From Solirubrobacteraceae bacterium (GTDB taxonomy: Bacteria > Actinomycetota > Thermoleophilia > Solirubrobacterales > Solirubrobacteraceae), in the NCBI GenBank assembly GCA_030690545.1, contig JAUYGN010000073.1, positions 1-36,918 of the forward strand: a stretch of 36,918 nt of DNA. Reading direction: 5' to 3'. Positions 8,344 to 18,712 of the stretch are shown piece by piece. A program made the position numbers and the translations under genes. The stretch's first letter is position 1. Every line of letters starts with the position of its first letter. Below the pieces are notes generated by a model. It was not told where the DNA came from, searched no databases, and saw only the letters and a program-made list of their open reading frames with translations.

Positions 8344-9822
8344 TCAGGTCCCGCAGAACGTCCGGTACTCGCCGAAGCTCGGCGGGGCCGGGGCCGCGTA
8401 GGCCTCCAGGCCGGGACGCTCGTCGAATGGCCGGGCGAGCACGTCGAGCAGGCGTCGCAGCGGGTCCAGGTCGCCGGTGCTGGCCATCGTCAGCGCCTCT
8501 TCGACGTGGTGGTTGCGGGCGATGTAGACCGGGTTGACGCGGTCCATCGCGTCGGCGATCGCCTGCGGGTCGAAGGCTTGGGCGGACAGTGCGGTTCGCC
8601 AGCGCTGGGACCACCCGTCGAAGGCCTCGGGCTCGGAGAACAGCGATCGAGCGCGCTCGGCGTCCCCGCGCAGCGACGCCGACAGCGCGCGAAACAGCGA
8701 GGTGAAGTCGATCTGCTGGGCCTGCAGGAGCCCCAGCAGGTCGTCGATCAGCGCCTCGTCCTCACCGACGTCGCCGGTCAGGCCGAGCTTGGCCCGCAAT
8801 CCGCGGCCCAGGTGCGCGTCGTAGCGCTCGGGGAACGACCGCAGCACCTCGGTGGCCACCTCGATCGCCGTCTCCTGCGCGTCGATCAGCGGCAGCAGCG
8901 CCTCGGCCAGCCGCGCGAGGTTCCACTGCGCGACCGGCGGCTGGTTGCCGTAGGCATAGCGGCCGCCGTGGTCGATCGAGCTGAACACCGTGGCGGGGTC
9001 GTAGGCGTCCATGAACGCGCAAGGCCCGTAGTCGATCGTCTCGCCGGAGATCGTCATGTTGTCGGTGTTCATCACGCCGTGGACGAACCCGACGAGCATC
9101 CAACGGGCGATCAGCGATGCCTGCTTCTCGACGACCGCCTCGAACAGCGCCAGGTACGGGTCGTCGGCCTCGCCCGCCGCGGGGTGGTGGCGGGCGATGG
9201 CGTGGTCGGCCAGGCGCCGGACGAGCGCCGGGTCATCGTGGGCGGCCGCGTACTGGAACGTGCCGACCCGCAGGTGGCTGGCGGCGACGCGGGTCAGCAC
9301 CGCGCCGGGCAGCATCGCCTCGCGCGCGACCTGATCGCCGGTCGCCACGACGGCCAGCGCGCGCGTGGTGGGGATGCCCAGCGCGTGCATCGCCTCGCCG
9401 ATCACGTACTCGCGCAGCATCGGGCCGACGGCCGCCCTGCCGTCGCCGCCGCGGGCGAACGGCGTGCGGCCCGAGCCCTTCAGGTGCAGGTCGCGACGAC
9501 GGCCGTGCATGTCGAGGACCTCGCCGAGCAGCAGCGCCCGGCCGTCGCCCAGGCGCGGGGAGAACCCGCCGAACTGGTGGCCGGAGTACGCCTGCGCGAC
9601 CGGCGACGCTCCGTCGGGCGCGAGATTGCCGGCGAGCACGGCGACGCCGTCCGGTGCGCTCAGCGCGGCCGGGTCGACGCCCAGCTCGATCGCCAGCGGC
9701 TCGTTGAGGAGCAGCATTCGCGGCACCGACGCCGGCGCGGCCTGCCACGGCTCGTACAGTCCCTCCAGCTCGCGCACGAACGAGTTGTCGAAGGCGAACA
9801 GCGGCCCGGTGGCGACGCTCAT
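8344..9822 (-). CDS. selO: SelO/YdiU protein adenylyltransferase
   Basis: A 492-residue pseudokinase-fold protein, the usual length for SelO, which transfers AMP from ATP to Ser/Thr/Tyr of target proteins and is linked to redox stress. Visible landmarks are [18 protein letters not shown], the nucleotide-binding [17 protein letters not shown] with K115, R178 in [16 protein letters not shown] with D254/N255, and the DYG-type metal site with D264. The canonical C-terminus YRTFCGT is present, so the protein is complete, and its terminal cysteine is the residue used for redox control in the family. It lies alone between a secreted protein and a methyltransferase. Confidence 0.95.
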   Translation of the reverse strand: MSVATGPLFAFDNSFVRELEGLYEPWQAAPASVPRMLLLNEPLAIELGVDPAALSAPDGVAVLAGNLAPDGASPVAQAYSGHQFGGFSPRLGDGRALLLGEVLDMHGRRRDLHLKGSGRTPFARGGDGRAAVGPMLREYVIGEAMHALGIPTTRALAVVATGDQVAREAMLPGAVLTRVAASHLRVGTFQYAAAHDDPALVRRLADHAIARHHPAAGEADDPYLALFEAVVEKQASLIARWMLVGFVHGVMNTDNMTISGETIDYGPCAFMDAYDPATVFSSIDHGGRYAYGNQPPVAQWNLARLAEALLPLIDAQETAIEVATEVLRSFPERYDAHLGRGLRAKLGLTGDVGEDEALIDDLLGLLQAQQIDFTSLFRALSASLRGDAERARSLFSEPEAFDGWSQRWRTALSAQAFDPQAIADAMDRVNPVYIARNHHVEEALTMASTGDLDPLRRLLDVLARPFDERPGLEAYAAPAPPSFGEYRTFCGT

Positions 9823-9964
9823 GGGTCGAGGCTAACAACGGCCGGCGCCCACCACGGCCCGTGCTCGTGCTCGAGCCGCCGCCGGCCCTCCAGCCGCACC
9901 CGGACGACGGTCCGAACCCGTCCGAACGCGACTGCGCCGCGGCCTGCCGTCTCGTCAGCCGGCG

Positions 9965-11044
9965 CTACGGACGCAGCTCGTAGAGCACGTTGAACGGGTT
10001 CTCGGTGATCGGCGCGACCGCCACGCTGTCGAAGCCGGCCTGCGCGCCGAGCTCGCGGACCTTCGCCTCGGGCATGCCGCACGTGCCCAGGCCCGCGCCA
10101 CCGCGCGCGAGCGAGGTGGTCATGCAGTAGAAGATGCTCGCCCCGTAGAGGAACTGGGGGAGCACCCCGACGTTGTCCGCCGGGTCGTCGGCCGACTTGA
10201 TCTCGAGCATGAGGTAGCTGCCGTCGTCCTCCAGCGCAGCGCGGATGCCGCGCATCAGGCCGAGCGGATCGACGGCGTCGTGGACGACGTCGAAGGTCGT
10301 GACGACGTCGTAGCGCTCCGACAGCCCCTGCGAGACGTCGGCGAGCCGGAGCTCGACGCGGTCGGCGAGCCCGGCCTGTGCGATCCCCGTGCGGGCCAGC
10401 TCGAGCTGCTCGGGGGAGACGTCGTAGCCGGTGAGCCGCGCGTGGGGGAACTCCCGGGCGAGCCGGATCAGGCCGGTGCCCGCGCCGCAGCCGACGTCGG
10501 CGAGCCGCGCGCCCTGCTCGAGCTTGCGGCGGACCCCGGGCACCGCCGGGAGCCAGTCGGCGAGCAGCAGATGCTCGAACCAGCCGTTCGTGAACCGCGC
10601 CATCCCCTCCCACAGGTCCGGGCCGTAGGCCGACTGGGGAGCGCCGCCGCCCTCCCGGAACGCGGCCGCGACGCGCTCGACGATCCCCAGGTAGCCGAAG
10701 ACCATCTGGAACGGGCCGCCGAAGAAGTAGGGGCTGTTCTCGTCGGCGAGCACCCCGGCGTGAGCTGCCGGCAGCGTGTAGCTGCCGTTCGAGCGGTCGT
10801 GGACGACGTACTCGGCGGCGGCCATCGCCCGCAGCCACTCGCGCACGTAGCGCTCGTCGGTGCCGGTGCGCTCGGCCAGCTCGGCGCTGCTCGCCGGTCC
10901 GTCGGCGAGCGCCCGGAACAGCCCGTGGCGCTCCCCGATCGCCGACAGCAGCGTCATGATGAACCCCGCCACGTCATCGAGCACCGTGCCCGTGAACTCC
11001 TCGGTCGCCTCGGCGTTCGCCGTCGTCGTGTCGATCTGGCTCAT
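9965..11044 (-). CDS. SAM-dependent methyltransferase with N-terminal winged helix
   Basis: A 359-residue protein starting MSQIDTTTANAEATEEF, with AGGAGG five bases upstream of the ATG. Residues of about 25-110 form a winged-helix dimerisation region (ERHGLFRALADGP, ELAERTGTDERYVREWLRAM). The class I Rossmann domain follows with the SAM loop LADVGCGAGTGL, the acidic strand end LTGYDVSP, and TFDVVHDAVDP. This layout matches small-molecule methyltransferases of the type seen in mycobacteria and in natural-product pathways. The substrate is unknown. The gene diverges from the regulator beginning near 11388, which might once have controlled it. Confidence 0.82.
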   Translation of the reverse strand: MSQIDTTTANAEATEEFTGTVLDDVAGFIMTLLSAIGERHGLFRALADGPASSAELAERTGTDERYVREWLRAMAAAEYVVHDRSNGSYTLPAAHAGVLADENSPYFFGGPFQMVFGYLGIVERVAAAFREGGGAPQSAYGPDLWEGMARFTNGWFEHLLLADWLPAVPGVRRKLEQGARLADVGCGAGTGLIRLAREFPHARLTGYDVSPEQLELARTGIAQAGLADRVELRLADVSQGLSERYDVVTTFDVVHDAVDPLGLMRGIRAALEDDGSYLMLEIKSADDPADNVGVLPQFLYGASIFYCMTTSLARGGAGLGTCGMPEAKVRELGAQAGFDSVAVAPITENPFNVLYELRP

Positions 11045-11180
11045 GCTGCCTCCTGGGTCGGGCGAGCGGTCTCGCTCGGTCGTGGACACGGGTCGGAAGC
11101 CGGGCGACCGACCCTCTGACCTGCGCAGACGCCATGCGCGGGCGCGGGGTTCCCGCCGAGCGCGAAACCGTCGCCGCCGG

Positions 11181-11363
11181 GTGGGCGTCCTGGAGGAGAG
11201 ATGCGACGCCACCCGGGACGCGCTGCTCGCTCTCGCGCCGGACGGCGTCGCGTTCCCGCGCTGGCGCGCGCGGCTCGGCTGGGCGGTGACGGGCGCCTGT
11301 GTCGACCGGCTGGGGCCCGCTCGTCACGCGACGACTCTTGCCGAAGCGTCGCCGTGCGCTTAG
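11181..11363 (+). CDS. Possible 60-residue protein, unknown
   Basis: From GTG 11181 to TAG 11361-11363, the translation VGVLEERCDATRDALLALAP continues with three tryptophans and a coding-like G/C third-position pattern. It occupies most of the 343-base gap (11045-11387) between the methyltransferase and the broken regulator. No ribosome binding site is apparent and I recognise no family. It may be chance in GC-rich DNA or a remnant. Confidence 0.22.
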   Translation: MGVLEERCDATRDALLALAPDGVAFPRWRARLGWAVTGACVDRLGPARHATTLAEASPCA

Positions 11364-11387
11364 GTTTCAGGGCTCGGGAGGATCTCG

Positions 11388-14300
11388 ATCTCCGACGACG
11401 ACCGACTGCGCATCGAACTGCTCGGCGGGTTTCGCGTGCTCGTCGCGGCTCGCCCGCTCGCCGAGCGGGCATGGCGCCTGCGCAAGGCCCGCGGCCTCGT
11501 CAAGCTGCTCGCGCTCGCCCCGGGGCGATGCCTGCATCGCGAGCAGGTCATGGAGATCCTCTGGCCGGACCGCGATGCGACCGCTGCCGCCAACAACCTG
11601 CGACAGGCGCTGCACATCGCGCGACGCGCGCTCGGGGACGCCGACGACGCGACGAGCTGGATCGAGCTCGCGCACGACGTGCTCGCGCTTGGGCCGGGAG
11701 CGGCCGTCGACGTGGACGAGTTCGAGGCCGCGGCCGCGATCGCCGAGCGGTCCGGTGAGGCGGCGGCGCTGCGGGAGGCGATCGACCGCTACGGCGGCGA
11801 GCTGCTGCCCGAGGACCGCTTCGAGGAGTGGACGACCACCCGCCGCGAGATGCTGCGCGAGCGCTTCCTCGGCCTGCTCGTCGAGCTCGCCGAGCAGGAT
11901 GGCGCCCGCGGCGACGAGATCGCCGCCGTCGCCCTGTTGCAGCGCGCCGTGGTCGAGGATCCGCTTCACGAGCGCGCGCATCGTGAGCTGATGCGGCTCT
12001 ACGCGCGCGGCGGGCGGCGCCAGCGCGCGCTGGCGCAGTACCACCTCCTGCGCGACCGGCTGCAGCGCGAGGTCGCCGATCATCCCGAGGCCGAGACGCA
12101 GCGGCTGTACCGGGAGATCCTCACCCGCCCTGCGACGACGCGCCCGCCGGAGGATCGTCCGCCGCTGCCGCCGAGCAACCTCCCGTTGCCGCTGACCGGC
12201 CTCGTCGGGCGAGCGCGCGCGCTCGAGGACGTGGGCGACCAGCTGGGTCGAGCCCGCGCGGTCACGCTCACCGGCGCGGGAGGGTGCGGGAAGACGCGCC
12301 TCGCGCTCGCGGTCGCCGAGCGGGTTCGCGGGGAGTACTCCGACGGGGTCTGGCTCGTCGAGCTCGGCGGCCTCTCCGACGAGGCGCTCGTCGCCTCCGC
12401 GACGAGCGCGGCGCTCGGTGCCGAATCGCGCTCCAGTCGCGCGACCGAGGCGTCGATCGCCGCGCATGTGGGCGACCGAGCGGTGCTGCTCGTGCTCGAC
12501 AACTGCGAGCACCTCGTCGCCTCGTGCGCGCGCCTCGCCGAGACGCTGCTGTCGCAATGCCCGAACCTGCAGCTGCTGGCCACGAGCCGCGAGCCGTTGC
12601 AGATCCCCGGCGAGGTGGCATGGCGCGTGCACCCGCTGGCCGTGCCGGCGCCCGGGCTCACGACGGCCGTCGAGCTGGCGCCGGTGCAATCGGTACGGCT
12701 GTTCGCCGAACGCGCGGCTGCGACGGCGCCGCGCTTCACGCTCGACGACGCGACCGCCCCGGCCGTCGCGGCGATCTGTCGCCGCGTCGAAGGGATGCCG
12801 CTGGCGATCGAGCTGGCGGCGGCCCGCGTCGGCGTCCTGTCGCCGGACGAGATCGCCCGGCGCCTGGCCGACTCGCTGACGGTGCTCGGCACGGGGCCGC
12901 GGACGGCGCTCACCCGCCAGCAGACCGTGACCGCCACGATCGATTGGAGCCACGACCTGCTCAGCGCAGCGGAGCGCGCGCTGTTCCGCCGGCTCGGCGC
13001 GTTCGCCGGGAGCGTCAGGCTCGCGACGATCGAGGAGGTCTGCGCGGGCGACGGCGTCGAGCAGGCGGACGTTCTCGGCCTGCTCGACGCCCTCGTGACG
13101 AAGTCGCTCGTGCTGTCCGAGCAGGACGACGCCGAGTCGCGATTTCGCCTGCTCGTCCCACTGCGCCAATACGCCCGCGAGCGCCTCGACGAGGCCGGCG
13201 AGCGCGACCGCATCGAGGCGCGTCACCGGTGCCACTTCGTGCGGCTCGCAGAACGGCTCGAACCGGGCCTCGTCGCGGTCGACCCCGGCCCGGTGCTCGC
13301 CCGGCTGGACCACGAGCACGACGATCTGCGCGCCGCCCTGCGCAGCGCGCTGCGCGACGGGCCGACGCAGGCGCTGCGGCTCGCACACGCGCTGTGGCGC
13401 TACTGGATCGCCCGCGGCCACGTCGTCGAGGGCGATGCATGGGTCGTCGCCGCCCTGGAACGCGCGGGCGGTCCGCCCCGCGTTGCGCGCCCGGGTGCTG
13501 ATCGCGCGCTCGCGGCTCGCGTTCCGCCACGGGGACTGGGTCGCCGGGGCCGCCGCGGCCCGGGAGAGCGTCGCCGTCGCTCGCGACGTGGCGGACGAGG
13601 TGACGACCGCGACCGCGCTCCAGCACCTCGGCCTGATGACGATCGAGTCCGACGAGCCCGAGCAGGCCGAGCGCCGGCTCGAGGAGAGCCGCGAGCTGGC
13701 GCTCGCCGCCGGCAGCCGCCCGCTACTCGTCTGCGCGCTGCACTCGCTCGCCTATGCGGCCGACTGCCGCGGCGACTGGGAGCGCGGGCAGGCGCTGCTC
13801 GAGCGGTGCCTGGAGCTGCTCGGCGATCTCGCTGCCGACGCCTCGCTCGCGTTGCCGCTCGCCTTCGGCATCGTCGTCGCGGCGGAGGGCCCGGCGGGAA
13901 CCCCGCGCGTTCTCGTCGAGCGGTCGTTGATGCAGGTTCAGCAGCTGGGCGTCCCGCAGGCGGTCGCGCACGTACGCGCGAGTCTCGGTGTCGTGCACCG
14001 CAACGCCGGTCGGTCGGATGCCGCGCGAACGGCGCTCGAGCAGGGTCTCGCCGAACTGCGCGCGCTCGGCGATGCAGCAGGACAGGCCGCGATCCTCGGT
14101 CACCTGGGCGGCCTGTTGCGGCTGCTCGGCGACCACGACGGCGCTCGTCGGCGTCTCGAGGAGAGCCTGGCGCTGCACGAGCGGCTCGCCTACGGCCGCG
14201 GGATCGGCTTCGACCTCGGCAACCTCGCGCTGGTCGCCGCGCGGGCGGGCGACTTCGATCGGGCGCGCACCCTGCTCGACCGAGCTCACCGGCGGTTCGC

Positions 14301-14607
14301 GGCCACCGATGACAGCCCCGGTCTCGCGTTGATGCTGAGCTACCGCGGATACGTCGCGATCGACGAAGGTCGCGCCGACGAGGCCCGAGAGCTGCTCGAG
14401 CCGGTGAGCGCGATGTGGGACGAGCTGCGCTACCGCCGGCTCGCCGCGTGGATCGACGTGAGCCTCGCCGTGCTCGCCGAGCAGCGCGGCGACGGTCGCC
14501 GCGCGCAGGCGCGGCGCGAGCGCGCCGGCGCGATCTTCCAGGCGCTCGGCAACGAGCGCGCGACGGCATGGTGCGCGCGTTCCGGCGATGCCTCGGCGCC
14601 CGCGTGA
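11388..14607 (+). pseudogene. BTAD/NB-ARC/TPR transcriptional regulator, frameshifted, start codon missing
   Basis: A regulator of the SARP/AfsR-like class: an N-terminal winged helix (RLRIELLGGFRV, REQVMEILWPD), a BTAD domain (about 11720-12130), an NB-ARC/STAND ATPase with P-loop TGAGGCGKTRLA (near 12270-12305) and Walker B VLLVLDNCEHL, then a long TPR region to the TGA at 14605-14607. Two lesions are visible. First, homology begins with SDDDRLRIELL, but the codon before it is ATC (11388), six bases after GGAGG, and no ATG/GTG/TTG lies between the upstream stop (11361-11363) and GTG 11436. Second, the frame breaks near 13476-13479. Removing one C from CCCC there joins ERAGGPP to ALRARVLIARSR perfectly, after which TPRs continue for about 375 residues. 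It is either a recent pseudogene or contains sequencing errors. The regulator diverges from the methyltransferase. Confidence 0.8.
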
Positions 14608-14655
14608 GAGGGGGCCGGGCGCGAAGCGGGAGCGGGCTCGTGCGGCGTCGCGAGC

Positions 14656-15264
14656 TCACGCCCGCGCGCCAGAGCGACGCGCCGCGGCGGGCGCGGCGGA
14701 CGGATCGGCGAGCAGCGGCAGCAGCGCCCGCCGCGCGCGGTAGAGACGGCTCTTCACGGTGCCGCCCCGCACGCGCAGCGCGTGGCACGCCTGCGGGTAG
14801 GACAGGCCGAGCAGGTCGACGGCGACGATCGCGTCGCGGTAGGGCGCAGGCAGCGACCCGACCGCGGCGAGCACGTCGCCCGCTTCGGCGGCCTCCTGCG
14901 CCTCATCGTGGGCGCGCGGGTCGACCGGGTCGAGGTCGTGCGGGAGCGCCGCGGTGCGCGGCCGGCGCCGGCGCGTGCGCAGCGTCGTGACGTATGTGTT
15001 GCGCAGCGCCCGCAGCAGGTAGCCGAGATCGTCGTCGTCCCGCAGCAGGCGAGGCCGGGTGAGCACGCGGGCGTAGGTCTCCTGCACGAGGTCGTCGGCG
15101 TCCTCGCGCGAGCCGCACAGCGCCCGGGCGGCGCGGTACAACCGGTCGAGGTGGTCGCCGAGCGCCGTCGGGTCGAGCGTCCGCTCGCCGGCGTCCGGCG
15201 CCCGCCGGACGGTGCGTGTGGCGGGGCCCGCGACGAGTCGTGGCCTCGCGCCGTCCTCGGGCAT
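14656..15264 (-). CDS. ECF-type RNA polymerase sigma factor
   Basis: About 202 residues from ATG 15264. Region 2 is seen in LDRLYRAARALCGSREDADD followed by LVQETYARVLTRP and the YLLRALRNTYVTTLRTR segment. Region 4 is LPAPYRDAIVAVDLLGLSYP followed by an HTH ending GTVKSRLYRARRAL. Extracytoplasmic-function sigma factors direct RNA polymerase to stress- or signal-specific promoters. No anti-sigma gene is adjacent, which is unusual; neighbouring genes are the broken regulator (convergent) and a glycolipid-binding protein (divergent). In-frame ATG codons at 15330 and 15441 would add a low-complexity N-terminal tail, and I see no strong ribosome binding site to decide. Confidence 0.85.
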   Translation of the reverse strand: MPEDGARPRLVAGPATRTVRRAPDAGERTLDPTALGDHLDRLYRAARALCGSREDADDLVQETYARVLTRPRLLRDDDDLGYLLRALRNTYVTTLRTRRRRPRTAALPHDLDPVDPRAHDEAQEAAEAGDVLAAVGSLPAPYRDAIVAVDLLGLSYPQACHALRVRGGTVKSRLYRARRALLPLLADPSAAPAAARRSGARA

Positions 15265-15470
15265 CGAGCTGCGGCGGGGACGGAGCTGGGCGCTCGATGC
15301 CTGCGCTCCTCCGGGATCGGTCGGTGACATCGGCGCCGAGTCTCGGGCGGCCGCGTTCGCCCGTCGTCCGCGCGGTGCTAGCAGACCGTTAGCATCCGGC
15401 CCGCCGGCCACCGGCACGGCGCCCCCCTGGCAGCGGACCACGAGCGAGCCTCAGCCACCGCACGACCACG

Positions 15471-16070
15471 ATGAGCGATCTCGTCGACCCTCCACCCGGT
15501 GCGGCATGGCAGCATGTCGGTCCTCGAACGGGGTTCGAGGTCTGCTGGTTCGCGCTCGGCGGCGCCGGCGTCGTGATCGACGGCACGACGGCGGCCGTCG
15601 AGGACGGAGCGGCCTGGACGGTGGAGTACGCGATCGGGCTCGACCGGACCTGGGCCACCGAGTGGGCGCGCGTGAGAACCCGCTCGGTCGCCGGCGAGCG
15701 GACGACCGAGCTGGCGGTCGTCGAGCCGGGCCGCTGGACGGTCGACGGTCGTCCGGCGCCGCAGCTGGATGGCTGCCTGGACGTCGATCTCGAGGCGTCG
15801 GCGATGACGAACGCCCTTCCCATCCATCGGCTCGGCTTCGAGGTCGGCGCCGAGGCCGCGGCTCCCGCGGCCTACGTCCGGGTGACGCCGGATGCTGTCG
15901 AGCGTCTCGAGCAGGTCTACGTTCGTCGAGCGGATCGATCAGGTCGACGGCGGTATGACTACGCGGCGCCAGCGTTCGGGTTCGCATGCCGGCTCGAGTA
16001 CGACCGGCACGGGCTGATCCTCGACTACCCCGGCATCGCCCGGCGCGTCGCGGGCGCCGACCTGCTCTGA
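15471..16070 (+). CDS. Putative glycolipid-binding domain protein (PF06475-like)
   Basis: A 199-residue cytoplasmic-looking protein with the pattern of the putative glycolipid-binding family: an early strand VVIDGTTAAVEDGAAWTVEY, then RWTVDGRPAPQLDGCLDVDL, the diagnostic MTNALPIHRLGF, a YVRVTPD strand, EQVYVRR and a closing GLILDYPGIARRV. The family is a beta-rich barrel similar to LolA/SRPBCC-like ligand binders; the ligand and role are not established. The gene diverges from the ECF sigma gene with about 200 bases between the starts, so it could be a target of that sigma factor (inference). Confidence 0.78.
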   Translation: MSDLVDPPPGAAWQHVGPRTGFEVCWFALGGAGVVIDGTTAAVEDGAAWTVEYAIGLDRTWATEWARVRTRSVAGERTTELAVVEPGRWTVDGRPAPQLDGCLDVDLEASAMTNALPIHRLGFEVGAEAAAPAAYVRVTPDAVERLEQVYVRRADRSGRRRYDYAAPAFGFACRLEYDRHGLILDYPGIARRVAGADLL

Positions 16071-16167
16071 CGCTCAGCGGCGAACGTAGGGATAGGCGTC
16101 GCGGATGCTCGCGCCCTGACGAAGCGTCGTCGCCGCCGGCGCGGCGCGACGCCGCGACGACGCGCGG

Positions 16168-17046
16168 CTACGGTGCCGCGGTCCAGGCGATCTTGCCTGA
16201 CCTGCAGGATCGGATCACGTTGCCCGTCAGCTTGTCGATCGTCCTGTCGCTGAGCGAGAACGTCCCTTTCGCGCCGTCGCGGCCGATCGTCGCCTCGAAG
16301 CGATCGTCGACGTTCGTGCGCGTCGCATCGTCGTCGATCTCGTCGCGATCGCGGTCGCTGACCCGTCCGTTGCCGTCGATCCTGATGTTCGTGCGCGGTG
16401 CCTCGAGGCCGATCGAGCGCGTCCCATCGCTGCAACGGACCTGCTGACCGAACAGCGCGTAGGAGATCCGCCTGCCGTCGCCGGAGATGCGCAGCACGAT
16501 CGGCCGGCGCGGGCCGACGCCGCGCTGCGCGGTGACCCCGAAGTACCGTGCTCGCGGCGCCGCGCCGCGCCGGCCGATCGTGCCCTCCGGCCGGCGTGCG
16601 CTGAAGCTGATGCTGCCGGTCCTGCACGTCGTCGTCCTGCCCTCGGCGGTTCGCCGCAGCGTCGCCGAGAGCTTGCCTTCCGCCGCGCGCGGGCCCGTGA
16701 ACGCGCCCGACATCGTGTACGTCGTCCTGACCTTCACGCCGCGGCTGGGCTCCTGCGTCCCGCTGCCCTTGACGCTGAAGCGCGAATCCGCCTTGAGCTG
16801 CGTCCGCGCCGTGATGTCGCCGCCGGCGCACTTGCCCCGCACCGTCGCTTCGATCTCGAGCCGGCGGTTGTCCAGGGCGCGCAGGCCGACGATCGCGTTG
16901 CCGGGGCCGAAGAGGTCCTTCGGCGGTGCGACGAGCGCGCCTCCGCCGAAGTTGCCGACCGGCGGCGCGGGCGCCTCCGCGATCGCAGCGGGCCCCAGGA
17001 CCAGAGCGGAGACGGTCACCGCACACAGAGCCACCGGGGTGCGCAC
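16168..17046 (-). CDS. Secreted beta-rich protein, unknown function
   Basis: A 292-residue protein with a Sec signal peptide (MRTPVALCAVTVSALVLGPA followed by AIAEA). The mature part contains two similar beta modules: RFSVKGSGTQE to TTTCRTGSISFSARRP (about 90-150) and the C-terminal ATIGRDGAKGTFSLSDRTID to RSCRSGKIAWTA. Each has a cysteine before a GxIxW/F strand, suggesting an internal duplication. An acidic stretch, DRDRDEIDDDA, separates them and could bind Ca2+. No enzyme motif is seen. It stands alone on the minus strand. Confidence 0.7.
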   Translation of the reverse strand: MRTPVALCAVTVSALVLGPAAIAEAPAPPVGNFGGGALVAPPKDLFGPGNAIVGLRALDNRRLEIEATVRGKCAGGDITARTQLKADSRFSVKGSGTQEPSRGVKVRTTYTMSGAFTGPRAAEGKLSATLRRTAEGRTTTCRTGSISFSARRPEGTIGRRGAAPRARYFGVTAQRGVGPRRPIVLRISGDGRRISYALFGQQVRCSDGTRSIGLEAPRTNIRIDGNGRVSDRDRDEIDDDATRTNVDDRFEATIGRDGAKGTFSLSDRTIDKLTGNVIRSCRSGKIAWTAAP

Positions 17047-17142
17047 GCGGCCAGCCTAGCCGAGCGAGCGGGCGTCCGACGAATCGACGGTCCGCAGGCT
17101 CACCACGCGCACGTCACCGCTGCGCGCGTCTGACACGCGAGC

Positions 17143-18561
17143 TCACGACGGTGGGCTCGCGGCGCTCTCGAAGCCCTCGATGAGGAGCTCGGAGACGAAC
17201 CGCTCGTGCAATGGCTGAAGGTCGAGGGAAGGCGCGAGCTCGGAGGTGACGGCGTCCATCGCGAGCACGACCTTCGTGTAGAGGACGATCGCCGGATCGG
17301 CCACGAGGCGGTGCTGGCGCGCGGCGGACAGCAGGTCGACCTGAAAGCGCGCGAGCACCTCGCGCCGGCGCGCCGGAGCATGTTCGAGATCGTCGAGAAA
17401 TCGCTCGGTGAGGCCGAGCATGTGCGATCGCGCGGCCGCGGCGTCGGTCCTCGCCGACGGGCGCAGCCAGCGCAGCAGCTGGTCGACCGCCGCCGATGCG
17501 TCACCGCCGAACAGCGACATGGCGTAGCGGCCGAGCGACTCCTGGACCTCCGGCGGGATGCGGCCGACGATCCCGAAGTCGACGTAGCCGATCCGGTTGC
17601 CGGCGAGCAGCAGGACATTGGCCGGGTGCAGGTCACCGTGGAAGACGCCGACCGCGTAGGCCTGGTTGAGGAAGTTCCAGACGACGTTCTCGGCGGCCCG
17701 GTCGAGGTCGTATCCGGCTGCACGGAGTCGCTGCGTGCAGCGATCTCGGTCGGCGCGCAGCTCGCGGATGATGTCGACGAGCGGCACGCCGTCGAGGCGC
17801 TCGGCGGTGAGCACGCGGCGACTCGTGTGGTCGAGGTGGATCTCGGGGTCGTGCTCGGTGTCCTCGTCGCGGACGTTCGCGCGCATCTCGATCGCGTTGG
17901 CGGCCTCGACGGTGTAGTCGAGCTCCTCGCGCGTCCAGCGCGCGAGCTCGTCGACGACGTCCCGACTGCGGATCGCACCCAGCAGCGGCGTGCGGTCGAC
18001 GATCGCGGCCACGCGGCGCATCAGCGCCACGTCGCACATCAGCAGCGCGTCGATTCCGGGACGCTGCACCTTGACGGCCACGCGCCGGCCGTCGTGCAGG
18101 ACCGCGTCGTGCACCTGCCCGATCGACGCGCTGCCGAACGGCTTCGCCTCGAACGACGAGAACAGGTCGGGGATCTCCTGCCCCAGCTCGTCGCGGATCA
18201 CCCGCTCGACCTCCGCGTACTGAAACGGCGGGACCCGGTTGAGCGTGTCGAACAGCTCCAGGCAGTACGCCTCCGGCAGCACGTCGAAGCGCAACGCGAG
18301 CAGCTGGCCGAGCTTGATCCAGCCCCCGCCGAGCGTCTCCAGGGCGCGCCTCAGGCGGACCGGTCCCGATGCGCGGCGATGGCGCGCCGGCACGAGCAGG
18401 GGCGCGAGCCCGCGCATCAGCAGCACGCGCAGCAGGTCGAGCGTCCGCAGCGCCGACAGCCGGGGTGATGCTCCGTCTGACCCGGCGCCCGGACCGAGCC
18501 GGAGCGTGGTCGCAGCGCGTCGACGCCTGTGACCTGGACCCGCGGGCGTCGGCGTGCTCAT
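17143..18561 (-). CDS. AarF/UbiB (ABC1) family atypical kinase
   Basis: A 472-residue member of the ABC1/UbiB family. The family KxGQ motif is in WIKLGQLLALRFDVLP, the Ala-loop equivalent is SASIGQVHDAV, the nucleotide lysine lies in RVAVKVQRPGID, the catalytic loop is FHGDLHPANVLLL and the metal site is YVDFGIVGRI. Such proteins are atypical kinases/ATPases connected with isoprenoid quinone or lipid metabolism; the substrate here is unknown. Unlike UbiB, no clear C-terminal transmembrane pair is seen. The upstream region carries the perfect palindrome at 18701-18712, so this gene might share the neighbouring island's regulation. Confidence 0.88.
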   Translation of the reverse strand: MSTPTPAGPGHRRRRAATTLRLGPGAGSDGASPRLSALRTLDLLRVLLMRGLAPLLVPARHRRASGPVRLRRALETLGGGWIKLGQLLALRFDVLPEAYCLELFDTLNRVPPFQYAEVERVIRDELGQEIPDLFSSFEAKPFGSASIGQVHDAVLHDGRRVAVKVQRPGIDALLMCDVALMRRVAAIVDRTPLLGAIRSRDVVDELARWTREELDYTVEAANAIEMRANVRDEDTEHDPEIHLDHTSRRVLTAERLDGVPLVDIIRELRADRDRCTQRLRAAGYDLDRAAENVVWNFLNQAYAVGVFHGDLHPANVLLLAGNRIGYVDFGIVGRIPPEVQESLGRYAMSLFGGDASAAVDQLLRWLRPSARTDAAAARSHMLGLTERFLDDLEHAPARRREVLARFQVDLLSAARQHRLVADPAIVLYTKVVLAMDAVTSELAPSLDLQPLHERFVSELLIEGFESAASPPS

Positions 18562-18700
18562 CGGCGCCGAAGGCTACGCGACCGCATGGGGACGACGGCG
18601 ACCGCTCCCGACCGAGGGCTGGCCGGCGGCGAGCGCTCGCCGCACTGCGAGTCCGCGCGGCCGCTGCGCGACGAATCCGCACTGCCCGGCGACGCAGTGG

Positions 18701-18712
18701 ACTCTATAGAGT
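18701..18712. promoter_or_regulatory. Operator-like palindrome ACTCTATAGAGT (site A)
   Basis: A perfect 12-bp dyad in the gap between the AarF-type kinase gene and the ABC transporter operon. It is the best copy of a motif repeated at most promoters of the 18.7-33.5 kb island and is the reference for the other sites. Confidence 0.65.

Noticed and set aside
11367-13421. 684-codon minus-strand frame opposite the BTAD regulator
   Set aside because: Its composition is low-complexity and it opposes clear BTAD and NB-ARC motifs on the plus strand.
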